DNA of 64,000 nucleotides from NCBI RefSeq assembly GCF_025263485.1, contig NZ_CP079863.1:3534001-3598000 (forward strand), given 5' to 3'. The DNA comes from Mycobacterium sp. SMC-2. Its GTDB lineage: Bacteria; Actinomycetota; Actinomycetes; Mycobacteriales; Mycobacteriaceae. The notes under the pieces were generated by a model. It searched no databases, had not been told where the DNA came from, and saw only the letters and a program-made list of their open reading frames with translations. Below, piece by piece: positions 8,994-18,067 of this stretch (within the stretch, counting starts at the first letter, position 1; every line of letters starts with the position of its first letter). The translations under genes and the position numbers were made by a program.

Positions 8994-10822
8994 CGCGGCC
9001 GCAATCGACCGCCGAGGGCGCCCGCAATGCGATGGTCGCCGGTCTGTTGGCATCGGGGATATCGGTCAACGGGCTGCAGCCGAGTCACAACCCGCAGGTT
9101 GCGTCGCAGATGTTCACCACGGCCAGCAACCTGGACCCCGGCATGTGCGACGCCTGGTTGGCGCGGTTGCTGGCGGGGGAGCGGAGCCTCGAGGTCCTCG
9201 CCGGTGCGTGGGGATCGGTCCGGACGTTCGGGTGGGAGACCCGCCGGCTCGGGGTCACCGATCTGGACTTCCGCCCCCAGGTCTCCGACGGGTTGTTCCT
9301 GCAGCTGGCCGTCACCAGCGTCGAGTCACTGGCGTGTGCCTACGCGGCGGTTCTGGCCGAGGCCAAACGCTACGAGGAGGCCTCGGAGCTGCTCGACGGG
9401 ATCGAGCCGCGCCAACCCTTCGAGCAGGAGCTGGTCGACTATGTGCGGGGCGTGCTGTATTTCCGCACTGCACGGTGGCCGGATGTGCTCAACCAGTTCC
9501 CGGAGGGCAAGACCTGGCGACAGCCCGAACTGAAGGCCGCCGGTGCCGCGATGGCAACCACGGCGCTGGCGTCGCTCGGAGTCTTCGAAGAGGCACTGCG
9601 GCGCGGCCAGGACGCCATCGAAGGTGACCGGGTGCCGGGCGCGGCCAATATCGCCCTCTACACCCAGGGCATGTGCTTGCGACACCTGGGCCGCGAGGAA
9701 GAGGCAGTCGAACTGCTGCGCCGGGTGTATTCGCGGGATCCGAAGTTCAGCCCGGCCCGTGAAGCGCTGGACAATCCGAGCTATCGGCTCATCCTGACCG
9801 ACCCGGAAACCATTGAGGCGCGGACGAATCCGTGGGACCCGGACAGCGCACCCACCCGCGCCGAGACCGAGGCCGCCCGCCACGCCGAGGAGGCGGCGAG
9901 GTACCTGGCCGAGGGTGACGCGGAGTTGAACGCCATGCTGGGCATGGAACGCGCCAAGCGGGAGATCAAGCTCATCAAGGCGACGACGAAGGTGAACCTG
10001 GCGCGCGCCAAGATGGGCCTTCCCGTCCCTGTGACGTCGCGCCACACCCTCCTGTTGGGCCCGCCCGGGACCGGTAAGACGTCGGTGGCGCGCGCCTTTG
10101 CCAAGCAGTTGTGCGGCTTGACGGTGCTGCGCAAGCCGGTGGTGGTGGAAACCAGCCGCACCAAGCTGTTAGGCCGCTACATGGCCGACGCGGAGAAGAA
10201 CACCGAGGAGATGCTCGAGGAAGCTCTGGGCGGGGCGGTCTTCTTCGACGAGATGCACACGTTGCACGAGAAGGGCTACCAGCAAGGCGACCCCTACGGC
10301 AACGCGATCATCAACACGTTGCTGCTGTACATGGAGAACCATCGCGACGAGCTCGTGGTCTTCGGCGCCGGTTACGCCAAGGCGATGGAGAAGATGCTCG
10401 ACGTGAATCAGGGCCTGCGGCGGCGGTTTTCGACCGTCATCGAGTTTTTCAGCTATACGCCCGACGAGCTGGTCGCGTTGACCAGGCTGATGGGCCAGGA
10501 GAACGAGGACGTGATCACCGAGGAAGCGGCCCAATCGCTATTGCCCTCGTACACCAGGTTTTATCTCGACGAGAGCTACTCCGAAGACGGGGACCTGATC
10601 CGCGGAATCGATACGCTCGGCAATGCCGGCTTCGTGCGCAACGTGGTGGAGAAGGCTCGCGATCACCGCAGTTTCCGTCTGGACGACGAGGACCTGGATG
10701 CGGTGTTGGCCAGCGACGTCACGGAGTTCAGCGAGCGTCAGCTCCTGCGGTTCAAGGAGTTGACCCAAGAGGACCTCGCCGAGGGCCTCAGCGCGGCAGT
10801 CGCCGAGAACAAGACGACGTAG
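8990..10822 (+). CDS. eccA5: ESX-5 cytosolic AAA+ ATPase EccA5
   Basis: A cytosolic CbbX/SpoVK-type AAA+ ATPase of 610 residues, the same length as Rv1798. It is thought to help release substrates from EspG5. The N-terminal half is a TPR-like helical domain. The C-terminal ATPase has Walker A GPPGTGKT near residue 357, Walker B AVFFDEMH near 415 and the arginine-rich sensor segment GLRRRFST. The start is set by the ATGA overlap with eccE5; the frame is open further upstream but only inside eccE5. It is the last gene of the operon. Confidence 0.97.
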   Translation: MTRPQSTAEGARNAMVAGLLASGISVNGLQPSHNPQVASQMFTTASNLDPGMCDAWLARLLAGERSLEVLAGAWGSVRTFGWETRRLGVTDLDFRPQVSDGLFLQLAVTSVESLACAYAAVLAEAKRYEEASELLDGIEPRQPFEQELVDYVRGVLYFRTARWPDVLNQFPEGKTWRQPELKAAGAAMATTALASLGVFEEALRRGQDAIEGDRVPGAANIALYTQGMCLRHLGREEEAVELLRRVYSRDPKFSPAREALDNPSYRLILTDPETIEARTNPWDPDSAPTRAETEAARHAEEAARYLAEGDAELNAMLGMERAKREIKLIKATTKVNLARAKMGLPVPVTSRHTLLLGPPGTGKTSVARAFAKQLCGLTVLRKPVVVETSRTKLLGRYMADAEKNTEEMLEEALGGAVFFDEMHTLHEKGYQQGDPYGNAIINTLLLYMENHRDELVVFGAGYAKAMEKMLDVNQGLRRRFSTVIEFFSYTPDELVALTRLMGQENEDVITEEAAQSLLPSYTRFYLDESYSEDGDLIRGIDTLGNAGFVRNVVEKARDHRSFRLDDEDLDAVLASDVTEFSERQLLRFKELTQEDLAEGLSAAVAENKTT

Positions 10823-11291
10823 GTCGCGGGGCTGATCGCGCCGGGGGATTTTCGCGCTTCAGCGGGGCGCGTGGCGCCGAAGGCGGTCAACCGGGCGCCG
10901 GCCGTCTCGCTGATGCCCTGGCGGCGGGCATGGGGCCGCGAGCTGTCATCGATTCACGGTGGTTGCCGCCAACCTGAAGGGCCCCTCGCCGCGGTCCAGC
11001 CCACTGGGATCGACGTTTGGCTCCACGCCCTTCGGGTCCACCTCAAACGCTCGCGGCGAACGCACCGCCGGCCCCGCTGGGAACCGCGTCGACGGTACGA
11101 CGCGGGTGTCGTGCGATGCCGCATGCGGCTTCCCTCGCTCGTCCGCGGCGCGCCCGCCCGCCGCCGGCGCACGTGGGCGCAGAGGTTTTTACAAATCGCT
11201 TTTGAGAAAAATCAGAGGCTCGGCAACATCTTTACCCCCGCCGCAGCGGCGCCAGCGCTCCGGTAAAACTATCGATGACCAGTGGAGACTT
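10823..11291. other. Intergenic region after eccA5
   Basis: About 470 bases without a recognisable gene. Open frames here give low-complexity Arg/Pro/Ala translations typical of non-coding GC-rich DNA. In M. tuberculosis lppT and PPE28-30 follow eccA5; none is present here. Confidence 0.45.
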
Positions 11292-11318
11292 GCCTCCCAG
11301 GAAACTGTCAGCAGCTAA
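11292..11318 (+). pseudogene. Possible remnant of an esxM 3' end
   Basis: The 27 bases ending at TAA 11316-11318 match the last 27 bases of esxM (2890-2916) at 20 positions. In the same frame they read ASQETVSS-stop, against [12 protein letters not shown] in EsxM. The segment sits 59 bases upstream of the second esxN, close to the 47-base esxM-esxN spacing. It may be what is left of an esxM copy duplicated together with esxN. The match is short, so chance is possible. Confidence 0.25.
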
Positions 11319-11377
11319 TCAGCGGCGCGGCAGAGTAGCCCGTTTACCCTTCTGGTTGATGAACAGTAGGGAATGGC

Positions 11378-11662
11378 ATGGCAATTGACTATCAGTTCGG
11401 TGACGTCGACGCGCACGGCGCCACCATTCGCGCCCAAGCGGCATCTTTGGAGGCCGAGCATCAGGCCATCGTTCGTGATGTGCTTGCTGCCGGTGACTTC
11501 TGGGGCGGTGCGGGTTCGGTGGCCTGCCAGGAGTTCATCACCCAGTTGGGTCGCAACTTCCAGGTGATCTACGAGCAGGCCAACGCCCACGGGCAGAAGG
11601 TGCAGAGCGCCGGCAGCAACATGGCCAGCACCGACAGCGCCGTTGGGTCCAGCTGGGCGTAA
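11378..11662 (+). CDS. WXG100 protein EsxN, copy 2 (no adjacent EsxM)
   Basis: A 94-residue WXG100 protein with the DFWGGAG turn, differing from EsxN copy 1 at only five residues. The 3' two thirds of the two genes are almost identical at DNA level, including most third-codon positions, which suggests recent duplication or gene conversion. GTAGGGA lies upstream of ATG 11378. No intact esxM precedes it, so the product may pair with the EsxM encoded at 2620-2916 or another family member. A perfect 12-bp hairpin follows. Confidence 0.94.
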   Translation: MAIDYQFGDVDAHGATIRAQAASLEAEHQAIVRDVLAAGDFWGGAGSVACQEFITQLGRNFQVIYEQANAHGQKVQSAGSNMASTDSAVGSSWA

Positions 11663-11696
11663 TGGGGTCCGAGATCGAGGTAATTGTTTTCAGGCT

Positions 11697-11723
11697 GACC
11701 CGCTCGCTCTGAGCGAGCGGGTC
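11697..11723 (+). terminator. Stem-loop terminator after second esxN
   Basis: A perfect 12-bp inverted repeat, GACCCGCTCGCT at 11697-11708 and AGCGAGCGGGTC at 11712-11723, with a CTG loop, followed by TTGAATAGAAAAATG. It lies 35 bases after the stop codon and probably ends or processes the transcript. The sequence is unrelated to the hairpin after esxN copy 1. Confidence 0.65.
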
Positions 11724-12300
11724 TTGAATAGAAAAATGTGTTGCGACATCGCCGCACAGGGGAATTGTGCTGCGTTGCATTATTAATAATAGGAGGTCCC
11801 TGGCTCCGGCTAACCGTATTCAACACATAATTTCACGCAAATAGCGAGATCGGTGATTACGGTCGATCCGGTGAATTAACTATTCCCTAAAGCATGGGCT
11901 GCCAATTTACGCTCGATCGTTGCCAAGCCTCGCCTGTAGCGTGCGTAATCTCGATGTACGCAATATCACAGGGATAGCTGAATGCACAAAGTTCTCACAG
12001 TATCCAACGGCACTGTGACATTTACTTTTTACATTCCGTTACCTGTCCGGAACGCCGACAGAATACGTTACGATCACGATGATGACCATATATTCGTGGA
12101 GCGACTGGAGAGATTGGCCATCGCTAATCCGCGGCGGGGGTTTTAGCTAGGGAGAGAATGGTCTGCTGTCTGAAATATGGGAAATAAGCCCGGCTTCAAT
12201 AGCGGATTTGATGGGTTTCATTAGAACTGTGGCGCGGGTGCGGCCGAGGCAGCAAACCCGCGCCTACCATGGCGGCCACTTGAGGGACGGGAGGTAGTAG
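11724..12300. other. AT-richer intergenic region before the PPE genes
   Basis: About 580 bases, clearly less GC-rich than the rest of the window. It probably holds the promoter and leader of the PPE-PPE-DUF732-mgtC block. There is an orphan AGGAGG at 11791-11796 with only a 14-codon frame after it, and one 54-codon frame listed separately. I looked for the M-box Mg2+ riboswitch found before PE20 in M. tuberculosis and did not recognise it. Confidence 0.45.
11982..12146 (+). CDS. Possible 54-residue hypothetical protein
   Basis: An ATG at 11982 opens a 54-codon frame (starting MHKVLTVSNG, ending ANPRRGF) in the AT-rich region. It contains an acidic and histidine-rich patch (YDHDDDHIF) and no membrane segment. 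I do not recognise the family. The upstream AGGGA is a weak ribosome binding site. The translation is varied rather than low complexity, but this proves little in AT-rich DNA. Confidence 0.25.
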   Translation: MHKVLTVSNGTVTFTFYIPLPVRNADRIRYDHDDDHIFVERLERLAIANPRRGF

Positions 12301-13560
12301 ATGCTGGATTTCGGAGCGCTTCCGCCGGAGATCAACTCGGGACGGATGTATGTCGGTGCGGGTTCGGGTCCACTGCTGACCGCTGCCGCGGCGTGGGACG
12401 AGTTGGCCGCGGAGTTGCAGGCCACCGGCGCGTCGTACAACTCAACCATCGAGACGCTGGCGACGGGGCCGTGGACCGGCCCGTCGTCCATAGCAATGGC
12501 CGCCGCCGCGGCACCGTACGTGGCGTGGATCAACGCCACCGGCGCTCAGGCCGAAGCGGCCGGTGCTCAGGCCAAGCTGGCCGCGGGCGCCTATGAGGCG
12601 GCCTTCGCGGCCACGGTGCCGCCACCGGTGATCGCAGCCAACCGTGCCCTGCTGGCGACGCTGATCGCCACCAACATCCTGGGCCAGAACACCCCGGCGA
12701 TCGCCGCCACCGAGGCCCAGTACATGGAGATGTGGGCGCAGGATGCCGCCGCCATGTACGGCTACGCGGCGTCGTCGGCGACCGCATCGCAACTGACGCC
12801 GTTCGCCGAGCCGCCGCAGACCACGAACAACGACAGCACCGCGATGCAAGCCGCGGCCATGACCCAGTCCACCGCGCAGTCCAGCTCCAACACCGTTTCG
12901 CACCTGTCTCAGCTGAGCACCACGATGCAGCCGGCGTTGCAGACCGTGAACACGGCCACCGCCGGGACGTCGGGGACGACTCTCACGACCGGGATCGGAC
13001 AGAACCTGGACTATTGGAACAACATCTGGTCCGTGCTGACTGGGCCCTACTCGCCACAGTCGTGGAGCACGATTCCCGGTGGCCCGTTCCTGTCGTTCGG
13101 GCAAACATACGCGTGGGCCCAGAATGGACAAGGCGTCCAGGCATACCTCGCCGGCCCGAAGGCGATCTCCGGGGCACTTGCACCGCTGACCAGTGGGCCG
13201 AGTGCCGTGAGGCCCATGCTGAGCTCGGCGGTCGGGCCGGTATCGGGGTCCATGGGGAAAGCGTCCCTGGTCGGCAGTATGTCGGTACCACAGGGTTGGA
13301 CGGAGGCCGCGCCGACAGTCCGGACCCTCGCCCAGGTGATGCCCGCCAACATGGCCGCCGCGCCCGCGGCGCTGGCCGGCGAAGAGGGCGTCTTCAGCCA
13401 AATGGGTCTGTCCAGTCTGCTGGGGCGGGCCGTCGCCGCCAGCGCGACCCGCCCCATGGGCGGCAGTGCCGCCGCGGCGGCCAGCTCGTTGGGCGGTGCC
13501 GTCATCGAGGCCGACCCGGCCGCCGCCACCATCATCGTGATCCCGTGCATCGAGGAGTGA
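12301..13560 (+). CDS. PPE family protein (PPE-SVP subfamily)
   Basis: A PPE protein of 419 residues, probably ESX-5 exported. The PPE signature [14 protein letters not shown] is at the N terminus, and the PPE domain runs to about residue 175 with the WTGPSS turn. The SVP motif GSMSVPQGW is at about residue 323. The C-terminal tail is hydrophobic ([11 protein letters not shown]) and unusual. GGGAGG precedes ATG 12301. By position it belongs to the PPE31-PPE33 group of M. tuberculosis. An 18-codon frame (13566-13622) lies between it and the next PPE gene and is probably not significant. Confidence 0.93.
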   Translation: MLDFGALPPEINSGRMYVGAGSGPLLTAAAAWDELAAELQATGASYNSTIETLATGPWTGPSSIAMAAAAAPYVAWINATGAQAEAAGAQAKLAAGAYEAAFAATVPPPVIAANRALLATLIATNILGQNTPAIAATEAQYMEMWAQDAAAMYGYAASSATASQLTPFAEPPQTTNNDSTAMQAAAMTQSTAQSSSNTVSHLSQLSTTMQPALQTVNTATAGTSGTTLTTGIGQNLDYWNNIWSVLTGPYSPQSWSTIPGGPFLSFGQTYAWAQNGQGVQAYLAGPKAISGALAPLTSGPSAVRPMLSSAVGPVSGSMGKASLVGSMSVPQGWTEAAPTVRTLAQVMPANMAAAPAALAGEEGVFSQMGLSSLLGRAVAASATRPMGGSAAAAASSLGGAVIEADPAAATIIVIPCIEE

Positions 13561-13634
13561 TCGCGATGGACACACTGCACGGCAGCCCAGCACCGTCCAC
13601 CCAACCGCCCGCCACCAGGTAAGGGGTCGCACAG

Positions 13635-15053
13635 ATGTTTTACGGAGCCTTTCCGCCGGAGTTCAACTCGGGCCGGATGTACGCCGGCCCGGGACCGGAG
13701 TCGTTGGTGGCCGCCGCGACCGCCTGGGAGAACCTGGCCGCGGAGTTGCAGTCTGCGGCTTCGGCCTATTCGTCGGTGGTCTCGAGTCTGACCACTGGGC
13801 CATGGGTGGGTCCCTCATCCGTTGCCATGGCCTCGGCAGCCGCACCCTATGTGACCTGGATGCAGCAAACCGCCACCCAGGCCCAGGAAGCCGCGACTCA
13901 GGCCAACGCGGCGGCAGCCGCGTATGAAGCGGCGTTCGCCGCCCATGTGCCGCCGCCGGTGATTGCGGAGAACCGCGCCCTGTTGGCGCAGCTCATGGCG
14001 ACCAACATGTTCGGGCAGAACACCGCCGCGATCGCGGCCACCGAGGCGCAGTACAGCGAAATGTGGGCCCAGGACGCCGTGGCGATGGACACCTACGCGA
14101 GCTCGTCGGAGGCGGCCTCGAGGTTTACGCCGTTCGCGGAGCCGTCCCCGACTACGAACGCTGGGGGTACGACGATGCAGGCGGCCGCGATGACCCAAGC
14201 CGCGGGCACGTCGGCCGGCAATGCGGGGTCAACGGTCACCGCGGCAGCCAGCTCGCTGACTACGTCTGCGACTGCGGGCAACCCGATATTGGCGTGGCTT
14301 TCACAGCTCGCCACCCAATACAACTCGGCCGTCAATAGTTTTTTGAAGGGTTTCGGTACCACTCCGGGCGGCACCCCACTCATCACCGCGATGTACAACG
14401 CGGTCAAGGTTCCGATTGGTCTCACCACGCAGTACAACGACATCGGGCTGCTCGTGAACTTCCCCTTGTCACAGTGGCTGAAATTCACACCGCCCATCTC
14501 CTACGGCGCGCTGCCGAAGGACGCGCTGGGTGCAGGGCTTGGCGCGTTGGGCTTCGGCCGCGGCACGCTGTACAGCGCGATCAGCCCGACGGCCGGTTTC
14601 GCCCGTGGCACATTGGTCGGACAGCTGACCGTTCCGCCCAGCTGGGCCTCGGCCACCCCGGCCATCCGGACGGTGGCCGCCGCGCTGTCAGCCGCCGGGC
14701 CCGAGGCCGTGCCGGCGGCCGCCCTGGGAGAGGGCAGTCTGTTCAGTTCGGTGGGGATGGCGGGGATGCTGGGCAGCGCCCTCGGCTCCGGGGGGCCCAC
14801 CGTGGTCGGTGCCGGCGTGCGCAACCGGATGAAGCCGATCAAGGACCTCAAAGACAAGCAATCGCCCGAACAACTGAAGCGTCTGGTCGCACAGATATCG
14901 GAGAAGCCCGAAACCGTGCAGCACCACAACGTCGACCAGGAAGGTCTCGACGCCCTGCTCGAGCAGCTGGCGAAGAAACCCGGCATTCACGCGGTGCATC
15001 TGAAAAAGGGCGACAAGTCGAAAGTCTTGCCCGCGGATGCTCAGTTGGGTTAG
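13635..15053 (+). CDS. PPE family protein with lysine-rich C-terminal extension
   Basis: A PPE protein of 472 residues. It begins MFYGAFPPEFNSGRMY, a slight variant of the usual start, and the PPE domain reaches about residue 175 with WVGPSS. An SVP-like motif, GQLTVPPSW, is near residue 336. From about residue 397 to the end there is a hydrophilic, Lys/Glu-rich stretch of roughly 76 residues (NRMKPIKDLKD..., EQLKRLVAQISEK..., HLKKGDKSKV) that looks helical and unlike usual PPE tails. TAAGGGG precedes the start. It is followed by two small secreted proteins and mgtC, all on the same strand. Confidence 0.93.
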   Translation: MFYGAFPPEFNSGRMYAGPGPESLVAAATAWENLAAELQSAASAYSSVVSSLTTGPWVGPSSVAMASAAAPYVTWMQQTATQAQEAATQANAAAAAYEAAFAAHVPPPVIAENRALLAQLMATNMFGQNTAAIAATEAQYSEMWAQDAVAMDTYASSSEAASRFTPFAEPSPTTNAGGTTMQAAAMTQAAGTSAGNAGSTVTAAASSLTTSATAGNPILAWLSQLATQYNSAVNSFLKGFGTTPGGTPLITAMYNAVKVPIGLTTQYNDIGLLVNFPLSQWLKFTPPISYGALPKDALGAGLGALGFGRGTLYSAISPTAGFARGTLVGQLTVPPSWASATPAIRTVAAALSAAGPEAVPAAALGEGSLFSSVGMAGMLGSALGSGGPTVVGAGVRNRMKPIKDLKDKQSPEQLKRLVAQISEKPETVQHHNVDQEGLDALLEQLAKKPGIHAVHLKKGDKSKVLPADAQLG

Positions 15054-15151
15054 GAGACAACGGTGTCCAGCGTCGAGCTCCGTCAGCCGCGAAAACGCCC
15101 GGCAACCAACATGTGTCGTCATTTTCACGTCGGAATGAGAGAAGGTAAGTG

Positions 15152-15475
15152 ATGAAACGGCTACTAGCGCTACTAGGTGTTCCCATCGTGATCGGCCTGG
15201 CCGCACCGGCATACGCCGATCCTCCACCTGTTCCGGACGGTGACGACGGGGCCTTCCTCGCCGCACTGCATCAGACCGGCTTCAGCTTCGCCAGTCCGGA
15301 CGCGGCAGTTGGAGCGGGCCGGGCGGTGTGTTCGTGCCTGAACAACGGTGAGTCGGGCCTGGAGGTGGTCCACGACGTGAAGACGCACAACCCGGGAATG
15401 GACATGGAGATGGCTTCCAACTTCGCCATGCTTTCCGCGAAGTACTACTGCCCGCACCAACTCAGCAAGGCCTGA
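15152..15475 (+). CDS. Secreted DUF732 protein (Rv1810-like), copy 1
   Basis: A small exported protein of 107 residues with a signal peptide (MKRLLALLGVPIVIGLAAPAYA) and a DUF732 domain. Cysteines in VCSCLNN and KYYCPHQ probably form a disulfide; the CSC arrangement adds an extra Cys. Function is unknown. Rv1810 in the same place in M. tuberculosis is part of a low-Mg2+ group with mgtC. ATG 15152 is chosen over GTG 15149 because the signal peptide begins there and GAAGGTAAG lies upstream. Confidence 0.85.
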   Translation: MKRLLALLGVPIVIGLAAPAYADPPPVPDGDDGAFLAALHQTGFSFASPDAAVGAGRAVCSCLNNGESGLEVVHDVKTHNPGMDMEMASNFAMLSAKYYCPHQLSKA

Positions 15476-15576
15476 CCCGTGGATCAGCGGGCTCGCTGAG
15501 TTAGGCTGACGGGTAACACGATTCAGCCATGGACCAGCGCTGCAGCCAGCGTCGCACCATGAGACAATCACGAGCT

Positions 15577-15897
15577 ATGAGGCTGCTGGTGGCGCTGATC
15601 GGCGTCTGGGCTGTGATCGGATTCGCCGCGCCCGCGTACGGCGAGCCGGATGCGGGCGGCGTCGACGAGGCGAGCTTTCTCGCGTCGCTGCGAAGCGCGG
15701 GCATCACCTACAAGACGCCGGAGGCAGCGGTCCAATTCGCCCAAGCGGTGTGCACTGCAATGGGCAACGGCGAGTACGGCCCCCAGATGGTCAACGATTT
15801 GAAAGGTCAAAACCCGGGGCTCACTACAGATCACGCCACGTCGTTTCTGGCGATCGCGGCGAAATTTTACTGCCCCCAGCAACTCAGCAAGAGTTAA
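15577..15897 (+). CDS. Secreted DUF732 protein (Rv1810-like), copy 2
   Basis: A second DUF732 protein of 106 residues, with signal peptide MRLLVALIGVWAVIGFAAPAYG and the conserved cysteines in AVCTAMGNG and FYCPQQLSKS. It shares its C-terminal pattern (FxxxAxKxYCPxQLSKx) with the gene just upstream, so the pair arose by tandem duplication. The frame is open back to 15529, but the signal peptide supports ATG 15577. mgtC follows 158 bases later. Confidence 0.85.
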   Translation: MRLLVALIGVWAVIGFAAPAYGEPDAGGVDEASFLASLRSAGITYKTPEAAVQFAQAVCTAMGNGEYGPQMVNDLKGQNPGLTTDHATSFLAIAAKFYCPQQLSKS

Positions 15898-16055
15898 CCA
15901 GGCGCCGCCACAACCTCCGCCGGTTGCCCACAGGTTTCGGGCACGTGGCCGCATCGCATCTGGTTCCGTCGGGGGCCACCCACTGTTTACCTGGGCCTGG
16001 TTAGCTGCGGCTACAGCCGCGTGCGGGCGCCGCGAATGAGGGGGAAGGAGTGCCG

Positions 16056-16772
16056 ATGGAGACGCTGAGTGTCGCCGATTTCGCACTCCGGCTCGCCGTC
16101 GGGGTGGGCTGTGGTGCCCTCATCGGCCTGGAGCGGCAATGGCGGGCGCGCCGGGCCGGCCTGCGCACCAACGCGCTGGTCGCCGGCGGCGCGACGTTGT
16201 TCGTCCTGTACGCCGCCGCCACCGCGGACACCAGCCCTACCCGGGTCGCGTCGTACGTGGTGTCCGGCATCGGATTCCTCGGCGGCGGCGTGATCCTGCG
16301 CGAAGGGGTCAACGTCCGGGGCCTCAACACCGCCGCCACCCTGTGGTGCTCTGCGGCGATCGGCGTCCTGGCCGCGTCCGGGCATCTGGTCTTCGCGTTG
16401 ATCGGCACCGGTACCGTGATCGCGATCCACGTGTTCGGGCGCCCGCTGGGCCGGCTCATCGACCGCGACAACACCGGCGACGAAGACGAAAGTCTGCGGC
16501 CCTACCTGGTGCAGGTGATCGCCCGCCCGAAACACGAGAAGTATGCCCGCGCGCAGATCGTCCAGCACGCGAGCAGCAATGACATCACACTGCGCGGAAT
16601 CCACACCGGTCAGGCCGGCGACGACGAGATCACGTTGACCGCACACCTGCTCATGGATGGCGATGCTCCATCCCGGCTGGAGCGGTTGGTGGCGGAGCTA
16701 TCCCTGCAACCGGGAGTCCGCGCGGTGCAGTGGTACGCCGGGGACGAAGTGCAATCGGACGGGCGTCGCTAG
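16056..16772 (+). CDS. mgtC: MgtC family virulence/Mg2+ protein
   Basis: An inner-membrane protein of 238 residues needed in related bacteria for growth in low Mg2+ and in macrophages. The N-terminal MgtC domain has four to five hydrophobic helices with the conserved segments GALIGLERQWR, ASYVVSGIGFLGGG and NVRGLNTAATLWCSAA. A C-terminal ACT-like soluble domain follows from about residue 145. It matches Rv1811. ATG 16056 follows AAGGAG by five bases; GTG 16050 is less likely. The stop overlaps the stop of the convergent gene by four bases. Confidence 0.95.
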   Translation: METLSVADFALRLAVGVGCGALIGLERQWRARRAGLRTNALVAGGATLFVLYAAATADTSPTRVASYVVSGIGFLGGGVILREGVNVRGLNTAATLWCSAAIGVLAASGHLVFALIGTGTVIAIHVFGRPLGRLIDRDNTGDEDESLRPYLVQVIARPKHEKYARAQIVQHASSNDITLRGIHTGQAGDDEITLTAHLLMDGDAPSRLERLVAELSLQPGVRAVQWYAGDEVQSDGRR

Positions 16773-17965
16773 GGGCGCGACTGCAGCTCCGGTGCCGCGG
16801 CGGCCAGCAGGTCAGCGCGGTTACCGGTCAGCGGCGGGTAGATCCGCCGGGTGTTGATCGTCCGCTTCGTGTCCTTGGCCCGCGCGCCGGTCGACACCAC
16901 TGCCCGGTCCCACCCTTCGGTATAGACCGCGCCGGCCGGTCCCAGATCGAGAACCGTGACATACCAAGGGATTCGGAGGGCCAACAGCGGCTCCCCGAAC
17001 AGGTCGCTGACGACGTTGTACCCGGCATAGCGGCCCATCGGGCGGCCGTGTTGGCACGACATCACCGATAGGTGGTCGCCGTCCATGCGGGCGGCGGCGA
17101 CGTCGCCCGCGGCGAAGACCGCGGGCACCCCGATTACCCGCAGATAGTCATCGACGGCCACGCGTCCCAGGGCATCGCGCGCCACCGACAGCTGCTCGGT
17201 CAGCGAGCTGGCCCGCATACCGGCGCACCACACCACCGTGCCCGCCGCCACGTGCTCTCCCGAGGTGAGCGACACGCCGCGCTCGCCGACCGCGGCGATG
17301 GACACTCCCGCTCGCGTCTCGACGTCGTTGGCCGTTAGCGCTTCCTCGATCACCGGACGCGCCGAGGCGCCCATATCGGAGCCGATGCGGCTGCGATCCA
17401 GCAGCACCACCCGGGGAGCGACGTTGCTACCAGCGAACAGCCGCCGCAACCTGTCCGGTAACTCGCAGGCCACTTCGATACCGGTCAGCCCCGCCCCGAC
17501 CACGACGACCGTGCCCGCCGCGGCCGTCGGCGAACCGTCAGCGAGCTGACGCAGATGGTCCTGTAACGCGAGGGCACCGTCATGGGTGTCGACGTCGAAG
17601 CCGAACTCCCGCAGGCCCGGTATGGCGGGTTTGAGTACGTGGCTGCCCGATGCCAGCACCAGCCGGTCGTAGTCGTACGTCACGCCACCCGATGTGGCGA
17701 CCGTGCGCGAGTCGTTGTCGATGGCGGTCACCTCGGCGGTGACGTGCGTCACTCCGACGGGGTCCAGCAGGTGGGCGAGCGGGATGCGGCAGGGGCTCAG
17801 GTCGGCCTCGTAGTTGCGCACCCGGATGTCGTGGAATGGTCGGGCGGCCAACACGGTGATATCGACCCTGCCGGGCGGGATGGCGAGCTCGTCGAGCCGG
17901 CGGGCGGCGCCGAGCGCCGCCCACAATCCGGCAAACCCCGAGCCGATCACCACCACAGCGGTCAA
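16769..17965 (-). CDS. NADH dehydrogenase-like FAD protein (Rv1812c type)
   Basis: A pyridine nucleotide-disulfide family flavoprotein of 398 residues related to type II NADH dehydrogenases. The N-terminal FAD site is VVVIGSGFAG, the second nucleotide site is VVVVGAGLTG, and the FAD-contacting segment VPAVFAAGDVAA lies further on. It lacks the long hydrophobic C terminus of Ndh, so its quinone partner is unclear. It matches Rv1812c in place and sequence. It is distinct from the true ndh at 54424-55812. Confidence 0.88.
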   Translation of the reverse strand: MTAVVVIGSGFAGLWAALGAARRLDELAIPPGRVDITVLAARPFHDIRVRNYEADLSPCRIPLAHLLDPVGVTHVTAEVTAIDNDSRTVATSGGVTYDYDRLVLASGSHVLKPAIPGLREFGFDVDTHDGALALQDHLRQLADGSPTAAAGTVVVVGAGLTGIEVACELPDRLRRLFAGSNVAPRVVLLDRSRIGSDMGASARPVIEEALTANDVETRAGVSIAAVGERGVSLTSGEHVAAGTVVWCAGMRASSLTEQLSVARDALGRVAVDDYLRVIGVPAVFAAGDVAAARMDGDHLSVMSCQHGRPMGRYAGYNVVSDLFGEPLLALRIPWYVTVLDLGPAGAVYTEGWDRAVVSTGARAKDTKRTINTRRIYPPLTGNRADLLAAAAPELQSRP

Positions 17966-18067
17966 CTGCTCACCACCTCACGTCGGTCGATCCCGTCAGC
18001 ACAGTGTGGGCCGCATGCCGGACCAAGGCGACCCGGCTGTCCCTCTGATCGTCGTAGTCTTATCCCT

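Noticed and set aside
11663-12300. M-box (ykoK) Mg2+ riboswitch before the PPE-mgtC block
   Set aside because: Expected from M. tuberculosis PE20, but I could not find the conserved core (GGTGAGGCTCC and following segments) by eye. A covariance search would decide.
13566-13622. 18-codon ORF between the two PPE genes
   Set aside because: Too short, without a clear ribosome binding site, and no sign of conservation can be judged from one sequence.
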